Both the position numbers and the translations under genes were made by a program. Source: an uncultured Chlorobiota bacterium (GTDB lineage: Bacteria; Bacteroidota; Kapaibacteriia; OLB7). From it: 11,560 bases of DNA. This document shows positions 6,040 to 11,560 of this stretch, one piece after another (positions within the stretch are counted from its first letter, which is position 1; each line of letters opens with the position of its first letter). The stretch lies in the NCBI GenBank assembly GCA_946481475.1, contig CAMLOB010000072.1, positions 1 through 11,560 on the forward strand, in the 5' to 3' direction. Below the pieces are notes generated by a model, which was not told the origin of the DNA, searched no databases, and was given only the letters and a program-made list of their open reading frames with translations.

Positions 6040-6600
6040 ATGGAAGTAAAGAAAATTCTGCAGGAGGCTGAAGAGGGGATGAAGCGTGCCGTTGAGCATG
6101 CCCACGTCGAACTGTCGAAAATCCGGACCGGACGGGCTTCGGTTTCGATGCTCGACTCGGTCTCGGTCGACTATTACGGCTCGATGACTCCGCTTTCGCA
6201 GGTGGCCAACGTCTCGACGCCGGACGCGACGGTAATCATCGTGCAGCCGTGGGAGAAGACGATGGTGGCGCCGATCGAGAAGGCGATTCTGGCCGCGAAT
6301 CTGGGACTGACGCCGAACAATGACGGACAGGTGATCCGTCTGGCGATCCCGCCGCTGACCGGGGAGCGACGCAAGGAGATCGCCAAACATGCAAGACAGA
6401 TCGCCGAGGAGTCGAAGGTCGGCGTTCGGGGCGTCCGCCGCGATGCGATGGAGCAGTTGAAGAGGGCTGAAAAGGAGGAGCACCTGAGCGAGGATCTCCG
6501 GCGGGACGGAGAGTCCGACGTGCAGTCGCTGACCGACAAGTATATCGCCGAAATCGACAGGGTTTACGAGGCGAAAGAGAAGGATATTATGACGGTGTAA
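6040..6600 (+). CDS. frr: Ribosome recycling factor
   Basis: Ribosome recycling factor acts with EF-G to split the post-termination ribosome. The 186-residue product has the standard length and two-domain form: a three-helix bundle with KIRTGRAS (27-34) and the C-terminal long helices, interrupted by the beta domain with YYGSMTPLSQVANVSTPDATVIIVQPW. IPPLTGERRKE marks the start of the second long helix, and VRRDAMEQLK follows. The ATG has no Shine-Dalgarno, and a TATATT box begins 12 nt upstream, as also seen at pyrH. A probable terminator hairpin directly follows the stop. Confidence 0.97.
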   Translation: MEVKKILQEAEEGMKRAVEHAHVELSKIRTGRASVSMLDSVSVDYYGSMTPLSQVANVSTPDATVIIVQPWEKTMVAPIEKAILAANLGLTPNNDGQVIRLAIPPLTGERRKEIAKHARQIAEESKVGVRGVRRDAMEQLKRAEKEEHLSEDLRRDGESDVQSLTDKYIAEIDRVYEAKEKDIMTV

Positions 6601-6608
6601 ACGTTCGA

Positions 6609-6637
6609 TCCCCCGGTTTCAGCCGGGGGAGTCGTTT
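6609..6637 (+). terminator. Probable intrinsic terminator after frr
   Basis: TCCCCCGG (6609-6616) pairs perfectly with CCGGGGGA (6623-6630) around TTTCAG. AAACG (6599-6603) and CGTTT (6633-6637) could extend the stem across a small internal loop. The T tract after the stem is short (GTCGTTT), so termination may be partial or factor-assisted. Confidence 0.6.
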
Positions 6638-6687
6638 CATGTTTATCCGGAGAGGGAATTCCTATTTACGTGCATCTTGAGATCCTT

Positions 6688-7251
6688 ATGAATCTGATTT
6701 TTTTTGGGGCGCCGGGGGTCGGCAAGGGGACACAGGCCGCAAAGCTTGCCGAACGTCTCGGCATTCCCCATATCTCGACCGGGGCGATCTTCCGTGCCGC
6801 ACTTGAGCAGGGGAAAGAACTCGGTCTGAAGGCAAAGGAGTATATGGACCGCGGGGCGTTGGTCCCGGACGCATTGACGACCGCCATCGTCGTCGAGGCC
6901 CTGCAGGAGCCGGGGAATGCCGACGGATTTATTCTCGACGGCTATCCCCGCAACCTGTCGCAGGCCGAAGATCTGGAGCGGGCGCTGACCGAACGGGGGA
7001 AGGGGATCGATCTGGTTCTCTACCTGACCGCGCCGCAGGAGGAGATCGTGCAGCGAATGCTGGCCCGTGGGCGGAACGACGATACCGAGGAGGTCATCAA
7101 TCACCGCCTGGAAGTCTACCGTGGAGAGACCGCACCGGTGCTGACGTTCTATCAGGAGCGGGGACTGGTCACCGAGGTCTACGGCGTCGGGGAGATCGAC
7201 GAAGTTCACGATCGCGTATTCGAGGCTGCGAAGGTCGCCGCAGAATCGTAA
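6688..7251 (+). CDS. adk: Adenylate kinase, short-LID form
   Basis: Adenylate kinase interconverts ATP plus AMP and two ADP. The 187-residue product has the P-loop GAPGVGKGT (7-15), the AMP-binding segment HISTGAIFRAAL, GALVPDAL (57-64), the ILDGYPRNLSQAE block (82-94), a short LID around RGRNDDTEEVINHRLEVY (127-144) and no zinc-binding insertion, as in the short bacterial form. The ATG at 6688 is chosen over a GTG at 6670 because the family starts two or three residues before the first strand. One oddity: the usual TGD after the HIS motif reads TGA here (Ala at 33, codon GCG). The other catalytic arginines and D84 are present, so the protein should still be active. The next gene follows after only 9 nt. 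Confidence 0.96.
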   Translation: MNLIFFGAPGVGKGTQAAKLAERLGIPHISTGAIFRAALEQGKELGLKAKEYMDRGALVPDALTTAIVVEALQEPGNADGFILDGYPRNLSQAEDLERALTERGKGIDLVLYLTAPQEEIVQRMLARGRNDDTEEVINHRLEVYRGETAPVLTFYQERGLVTEVYGVGEIDEVHDRVFEAAKVAAES

Positions 7252-7260
7252 CTTCTCCCC

Positions 7261-9216
7261 GTGCAACTCTCGATTATCATCGTCAACTACAACGTGCGCG
7301 ATCTGCTGTTGAATGCAATTGCCTCGTTGCGTCGCGCCCTGGTCGGTATCGAAGGGGAGATTATCGTCGTCGACAATGCGTCGAGTGACGGGGCGGTCGA
7401 GTTGCTGCAGCGGGAATATCCCGATGTGCTGACGTTGCCGCAGGACCGGAATCTCGGGTTCGGGCGTGCCCACAATATCGGGATCGGTCATGCTCGGGGG
7501 GAGTTCATCCTGATTATCAATCCCGACACCGTGGTGCAGGAGGATACGCTCCGGGAGATGCTCCGCTTCATGGAGGAGCATCCGAAGGCCGGAGCGGTCG
7601 GGTGCAAGATCCTCCATCCGGACGGAACGCTCGACCCGGCGGCGAAGCGCGGGTTCCCTTCCCCGTGGTCTTCCTTCAGTCGCGTCTTCGGACTCAGCCG
7701 TCTCTTTCCCCGGTCACGCTTCTTCGGCGGCTACAATCTGACCTGGATCGACGATGAGGCGACCTCGCAGGTGGAGAGCCTTTCCGGCAGCTTCATGTTC
7801 TTCCGCGCATCGGTTCTGCGCGAACTCGGCGGGTTCGATACCGATTTCTTCATGTACGGCGAGGACCTTGATCTCTGCTGGCGGACCAGGCAGATCGGGT
7901 GGGAGGTCTGGTACCATCCGGCGACCTCGATCGTTCACATCAAGGGGGAGAGCACGCGGAGAAGTTCGCTCGACTCGATTGCGATGTTCTACGACGCGAT
8001 GGCGATCTTCGCCCGCAAACATTTCCGCAGTCCGTTTCTCCTGTTTCTCGTCCGTCTCGGCATCGTCCTGCGCCGGGCTCTGGCCCGTGCCGAACGACTC
8101 TTTCCGGCAATCGGCTTTGCCCTGATCGACCTTGTCGCAGTCCTGATCGGACTGATCCTCTCTTCCCTCTATGTGATCGGTGCGCTCCATTTTCCGGATT
8201 ATGCCGTCCCCTGGGTCTACATCGCCCCACCGATAATTTTTATTCTTGCCATCGCAGGCTCCGGAGGCTACGGCGTCGATTCGCGTCGTCTGACGCGGAC
8301 TCTGCTCGGCTACCTCGTCGGCTTCTTCATTCTCAGCACTCTTACCTACTTCTTTGAGGGATATCGTTTCAGCCGTGGAATCGTCCTGGCAACCACCGGT
8401 ATCGGTGCGGTGATCGGACTGACCGCACGGTTCCTGATCATCCTCTATCGCCGGACGTTCGGCAAGGAGAGTGCCCGGCGGGTAGCGGTTATCAGTGGCA
8501 ACGTTCCGGGCCTCGGTGTGCGGGAACGGTTGCGCGAGACTCTTCTGGGCCGTCCGGTCAGTCTCGTCGGCGTTATCGCCCCCACGTTCAGTCGACTCGA
8601 CGACTTGCAGGGGAGAGGGATCGGCTCAATCGAGAACATTGCCCGGATTGTGCGCGAGTACCGGCTGACCGATGTCTTCGTTTTCGATTCGGAGATCGGA
8701 TACGGTGAGGTGATCAACGCGATGAGACTCTGTGCCGGAGAATCGGTCCGGTTCCACCTGATGCGGGATACGCGGGACGGACTCGGAGGCGAGATCCTGG
8801 CAACCGGGAATGTCCGCTACAACTATGCTCCGGAGCCATACCGACAGAAGGTTCCGCTGACCAAGAGGCTGCTGGACCGGTTTCTGGCTCTTGTCTGCCT
8901 GTTGCTGCTGCCGGCAATCCGTCTGTTCGGCAACCGGGAACGGGTGAAGGGGAAATCGTTGTTTCAGGCATTGATCGGACGGCGTCCTCTGGTCCGCGGG
9001 GCCGCCTCCGTCGCCGGCGAACCCGTTCCGGTCTTCTCCGCCGCCGCCGTCTACTCCGATCAGGTCCGCGATGAGAAGAGCCTGATCGAAATTGAAAAGT
9101 ATTATGAAGCAAACCGTTCGTTTTTGCTTGATTGCGAGATCATCATAACTTCCCTGCGATCTCCATCGAACGCCGGGGGAATGGAAGAACATGTTCCCCG
9201 ACAGGTGATTCAGTGA
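7261..9216 (+). CDS. GT2-family glycosyltransferase fused to a membrane and sugar-phosphate-transferase-like C-terminal region
   Basis: This 651-residue multidomain membrane protein starts with GTG, 9 nt after adk. Residues 3-250 are a GT-A glycosyltransferase of the rhamnosyltransferase-like GT2 type: SIIIVNYN (4-11), VVDNASSDG (36-44), NPDT (87-90) as the metal site, and GEDLDL (200-205) near the catalytic base. Four hydrophobic segments follow at about 283-312, 316-336, 348-367 and 375-398. A Rossmann-like domain begins at RRVAVISGN and ends near residue 515. Then come VPLTKRLLDRFLALVCLLLLP (531-551), which looks like the membrane anchor of polyprenyl-phosphate sugar-phosphate transferases (WcaJ/WbaP type), and a C-terminal EKYYEANRSFLLDCEIII segment (612-629) like the end of that family. 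The catalytic middle of such enzymes is missing. It likely adds a sugar in surface polysaccharide synthesis at the inner membrane. From memory, similar fusions occur in Bacteroidota. Confidence 0.85.
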   Translation: MQLSIIIVNYNVRDLLLNAIASLRRALVGIEGEIIVVDNASSDGAVELLQREYPDVLTLPQDRNLGFGRAHNIGIGHARGEFILIINPDTVVQEDTLREMLRFMEEHPKAGAVGCKILHPDGTLDPAAKRGFPSPWSSFSRVFGLSRLFPRSRFFGGYNLTWIDDEATSQVESLSGSFMFFRASVLRELGGFDTDFFMYGEDLDLCWRTRQIGWEVWYHPATSIVHIKGESTRRSSLDSIAMFYDAMAIFARKHFRSPFLLFLVRLGIVLRRALARAERLFPAIGFALIDLVAVLIGLILSSLYVIGALHFPDYAVPWVYIAPPIIFILAIAGSGGYGVDSRRLTRTLLGYLVGFFILSTLTYFFEGYRFSRGIVLATTGIGAVIGLTARFLIILYRRTFGKESARRVAVISGNVPGLGVRERLRETLLGRPVSLVGVIAPTFSRLDDLQGRGIGSIENIARIVREYRLTDVFVFDSEIGYGEVINAMRLCAGESVRFHLMRDTRDGLGGEILATGNVRYNYAPEPYRQKVPLTKRLLDRFLALVCLLLLPAIRLFGNRERVKGKSLFQALIGRRPLVRGAASVAGEPVPVFSAAAVYSDQVRDEKSLIEIEKYYEANRSFLLDCEIIITSLRSPSNAGGMEEHVPRQVIQ

Positions 9217-9240
9217 GACCACAGAAGCAAACAGAGAATA

Positions 9241-10194
9241 ATGGCCAAATACGTACTCGATTTTGAAAAGCCGGTCATCGAGCTTGAGGAGAAGATCGCC
9301 GAAATGCGGTCGATGTCCGACCAACTGGACATCAGCGACGAGATCGCCGTTCTCGAAGAGAAGGTGGAGCGGCTGCGGACGAATATCTACGAACAGTTGA
9401 CCCGGTGGCAACGCGTGCAGCTTGCGCGCCATCCGGAGCGACCGTTGACGCTCGATTATATCGACCTGATCTGCGACGATTTTATCGAACTTCACGGCGA
9501 CAGATCGTTCCGGGACGACCCGGCGATCGTCGGCGGACTTGCCCGGATCGGCGGTATGGAAATGGTGCTGATCGGCCACCAGAAGGGACACGACACGAAG
9601 GAAAACCTGAAGCGGAACTTCGGTATGCCGAACCCGGAGGGATACCGCAAGGCGTTGCGACTGATGAAGCTGGCCGAGAAGTTCGGTCTGCCGGTCGTCA
9701 CGCTGATCGACACGCAGGGGGCCTATCCCGGTATCGAAGCCGAGGAGCGGGGACAGGGGGAGGCGATTGCACGGAATCTGGTGGAGATGGCCCGACTGCA
9801 GACGCCGATCATCAATATCGTGATCGGCGAGGGGGCCTCCGGCGGTGCGCTCGGCATCGGTATGGGCGATCGACTCTTCATGATGGAGAACACCTGGTAT
9901 TCGGTGATCGCTCCGGAGTCGTGTTCGAGCATCCTCTGGAGAAGCTGGGACTACAAGGAGCAGGCGGCCGAGGCGCTTCGCCTGACTGCGCGGGACAATC
10001 TGGAACTGGGGATTGCCGACGGGATCATCGAGGAGCCGGTCGGCGGTGCGCATCGGGACCGCCAGGCGGCCGCCCGGAGCGTGAAGGAACAGATTCTGAA
10101 GTCGCTGAAGGAATTGCGCAAGGCACCGATGAAAAAATTGCTGGAGAATCGGTCCGAACGGTACCGCAAGATCGGCGTGTGGACAACTGGATAA
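9241..10194 (+). CDS. accA: Acetyl-CoA carboxylase carboxyltransferase subunit alpha
   Basis: AccA pairs with AccD to move the carboxyl group from carboxybiotin to acetyl-CoA, giving malonyl-CoA for fatty acid synthesis in the cytoplasm. The 317-residue product has the normal AccA length. It has an N-terminal helical region (7-60, rich in Glu and Leu heptads), then [80 protein letters not shown], the oxyanion-type glycine loop GEGASGG (196-202), and [14 protein letters not shown]. accD is not in the window, as is common outside operons of the whole complex. The start is 24 nt after the glycosyltransferase stop and lacks a strong Shine-Dalgarno. The channel gene follows 18 nt later. Confidence 0.97.
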   Translation: MAKYVLDFEKPVIELEEKIAEMRSMSDQLDISDEIAVLEEKVERLRTNIYEQLTRWQRVQLARHPERPLTLDYIDLICDDFIELHGDRSFRDDPAIVGGLARIGGMEMVLIGHQKGHDTKENLKRNFGMPNPEGYRKALRLMKLAEKFGLPVVTLIDTQGAYPGIEAEERGQGEAIARNLVEMARLQTPIINIVIGEGASGGALGIGMGDRLFMMENTWYSVIAPESCSSILWRSWDYKEQAAEALRLTARDNLELGIADGIIEEPVGGAHRDRQAAARSVKEQILKSLKELRKAPMKKLLENRSERYRKIGVWTTG

Positions 10195-10212
10195 CATGAA
10201 AACGGGAGTTGC

Positions 10213-11364
10213 ATGAATCGGATACTACAGGCGATATATGATGTGTTGATCACTCCGATCTTCGGAGAGGTGGACCCGGTGGCCGAACTCTACATACGGG
10301 CCGGACTGATGCTGTTGATCGCCCTGCTGATCGGTCTTCTGATTCGTCAGGTCGTTTTTGTGAAAGTGAAGAAGCTGGCCGAGAGGACCGTCAACTTCTA
10401 CGACGATATCATTCTGGAAACGCTCCGGCGGAAGACGGTTCTCTGGGTGGTACTGATCGCCGCGATCATGACGATTCCGACGCTCCCCTGGGAGCCGGTC
10501 TACCGGAATGTGGCAGAGCAGATCGCCATGGCACTCCTTATCATTTCGATGACGATGGCGGTAGTGGGGGGGATCTCCGAGGCGATCAGGCAGTATACCG
10601 TAGCTTCCGGCGCCGGTGTCGGAGGGACGACGTTGATCCGGTATGTGATCTCCTTCGTTTTCTATGCCATCGGTCTTGCCGTGGTTCTCTCCCTTTTCAA
10701 TGTCTCTCTGCTTCCGGCAATCACCGCTCTCGGCGTCGGCGGTCTGGCCGTGGCTCTTGCCTTTCAGGACACGCTGGCAAACCTTTTCGCCGGTATCTAC
10801 ATGACCATTTCAAAGGATCTGCACATGGGAGACTACGTGCAGCTCTCAAGCGGGGAGGAGGGCTTTGTCCAGGATGTGAGCTGGCGGACAACCACGCTCC
10901 GGACGCTGGCGAACAACCTGGTGATCATTCCGAACAAGAAGCTCTCCGAAAGCATTCTCACCAACTACAGTCTGCCGGAAGCCAGGCTTTCGGTGGAGCT
11001 GTCGGTCGGCATCAGCTACGATACCGATCCGGCCTGGGTGGAGGAGATTCTGATCGATATCGTCAGGAAAGCCTACGGCGAAGTCGAGGGGGTGATCGAC
11101 GAGGATCCGGCAATCCGTTTCTTTGCCTTTGCCGATTCCTCGCTGACGATGAGGGTCTTTGTCCAGGTCGATAACGTCGAACATCGTTTTACGGCCCGCC
11201 ACGAGTTGATGAAACGGGTCTACAAGCGATTCAAGGAAGAAGGAATCACTATTCCCTTCCCGATCCGGACGCTGCAGTTCAGCCCGACCAACGGAACCGA
11301 AGCGCTTGTCGGAAACATCAACATTGTGGAGCGGGAAAAGAAAAAGAAGAAAAAAGAGGAGTGA
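10213..11364 (+). CDS. MscS-family small-conductance mechanosensitive channel
   Basis: MscS channels open under membrane tension and release solutes during hypo-osmotic shock. The 383-residue product has hydrophobic segments at about 27-48, 76-91, 103-120 and 143-162. The pore helix follows within SLLPAITALGVGGLAVALAF (165-184), continuing QDTLANLFAGIYMTISKDLHMGDYV, which matches the glycine/alanine-packed TM3 of the family. The beta domain then shows GFVQDVSWRTTTLRT and the signature IIPNKKLSESILTNYS, and the C-terminal cytoplasmic domain ends with IPFPIRTLQF. A final Lys/Glu run (EREKKKKKKEE) forms a charged tail. It has one or two more membrane segments than E. coli MscS. GGGAG lies 5 nt before the ATG. 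It ends the run behind adk; no clear terminator follows, only repeat arrays. Confidence 0.93.
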   Translation: MNRILQAIYDVLITPIFGEVDPVAELYIRAGLMLLIALLIGLLIRQVVFVKVKKLAERTVNFYDDIILETLRRKTVLWVVLIAAIMTIPTLPWEPVYRNVAEQIAMALLIISMTMAVVGGISEAIRQYTVASGAGVGGTTLIRYVISFVFYAIGLAVVLSLFNVSLLPAITALGVGGLAVALAFQDTLANLFAGIYMTISKDLHMGDYVQLSSGEEGFVQDVSWRTTTLRTLANNLVIIPNKKLSESILTNYSLPEARLSVELSVGISYDTDPAWVEEILIDIVRKAYGEVEGVIDEDPAIRFFAFADSSLTMRVFVQVDNVEHRFTARHELMKRVYKRFKEEGITIPFPIRTLQFSPTNGTEALVGNINIVEREKKKKKKEE

Positions 11365-11371
11365 GTGGGGG

Positions 11372-11413
11372 CTATGAGCAGTGAGCCTTGAGCAGGGAGC
11401 TATGAGCCTTGGG
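11372..11413. repeat. Degenerate 7-bp repeat array
   Basis: Six heptamers in phase: CTATGAG, CAGTGAG, CCTTGAG, CAGGGAG, CTATGAG, CCTTGGG. The common form is C-N-N-T-G-A-G. The reverse complements of the units at 11486-11560 (CTGTGAG, CATTGAG) belong to the same family, so the two arrays are inverted with respect to each other. Confidence 0.75.
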
Positions 11414-11454
11414 GGGGCGTTTTTCCGGATGATAGTCGGGAAGCCCGGTGTTAC

Positions 11455-11477
11455 ACGCAAAGAGCGAAGACGCAAAG
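11455..11477. repeat. ACGCAAAG motif repeat
   Basis: ACGCAAAG occurs at 11455-11462 and 11470-11477, with the related AGCGAAG between them. GTGTT before and AACAC after give a small dyad. The string resembles a CGCAAAGACGCAAAG-type intergenic motif that I recall from many unrelated environmental bacterial genomes. Confidence 0.65.
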
Positions 11478-11485
11478 AACACAAA

Positions 11486-11560
11486 CCCACAGCTCACAGC
11501 TCAATGCTCACAGCTCAATGCTCACAGCTCAATGCTCACAGCTCAATGCTCACAGCTCAA
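11486..11560. repeat. Tandem 7/14-bp repeat array running off the window end
   Basis: After one variant unit (CCCACAG), the heptamers CTCACAG and CTCAATG alternate from 11493 to the window end, giving an almost perfect 14-bp period (four full copies of CACAGCTCAATGCT at 11495-11550 plus a partial). The array continues beyond the window. The regularity suggests recent expansion. Confidence 0.9.

Noticed and set aside
6643..7617. 324-codon open frame on the minus strand
   Set aside because: It is antisense to adk and the start of the glycosyltransferase, with no family signature.
8626..10197. 523-codon open frame on the minus strand
   Set aside because: It is antisense to accA and the glycosyltransferase end, with no recognisable domains. 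It is a shadow of GC-rich coding sequence.
11486..11560. CRISPR array
   Set aside because: The units are 7 and 14 bp with no unique spacers, and no cas genes are near. This is a simple tandem repeat.

Overview
The window is GC-rich bacterial chromosome. Every gene I can support lies on the + strand, with little intergenic space. The gene order rplM-rpsI-rpsB-tsf-pyrH-frr, the style of the proteins (S9 ending in a [18 protein letters not shown] tail, a short-LID adenylate kinase, and a GT2 glycosyltransferase fused to a membrane and Rossmann-like tail) and the patchy use of Shine-Dalgarno sequences suggest the Bacteroidota/Chlorobiota (FCB) group, probably a deep, GC-rich lineage. This is an inference from gene order and remembered family features. 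No rRNA is present to confirm it.

Left edge (1-1340): two arrays of degenerate 8-bp repeats come first. Then an all-helical protein of unknown function (115-582) is followed closely by a thiopurine S-methyltransferase-family enzyme (602-1267). The last codons and stop of that gene lie inside a third 8-bp array, in inverted orientation to the first two. Carotenoid pair (1341-1969): two small membrane proteins, each a lycopene cyclase domain, are joined by a TGATG stop/start overlap. They look like the two halves of a heterodimeric lycopene beta-cyclase (CrtYc/CrtYd type).

Translation and nucleotide block (2109-7251): rplM-rpsI (L13, S9), a 260-nt leader with several hairpins, rpsB-tsf (S2, EF-Ts), a very strong intrinsic terminator, pyrH-frr (UMP kinase, ribosome recycling factor), a second probable terminator, and adk (adenylate kinase). 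The right-hand genes are closely packed behind adk: a GT2 fusion protein (7261-9216), accA (acetyl-CoA carboxylase alpha subunit, 9241-10194) and an MscS-type mechanosensitive channel (10213-11364). The first supplies a cell-surface polysaccharide function, the second makes malonyl-CoA for membrane lipid, and the third protects the envelope from osmotic shock.

Right edge (11365-11560): a 3' intergenic region built almost entirely of short-period repeats. It has a degenerate 7-bp array, an ACGCAAAG-type motif, and a near-perfect 7/14-bp tandem array in the opposite orientation that runs off the window end.

I do not see a defence system, CRISPR array, mobile element or obvious new multigene system; the core is housekeeping. 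The parts most worth a second look are the 7- and 8-bp phased repeat arrays and their inverted arrangement, the split lycopene cyclase, the GT2 fusion with a remnant sugar-phosphate transferase end, the structured rpsB leader, and an unusual substitution in adenylate kinase.
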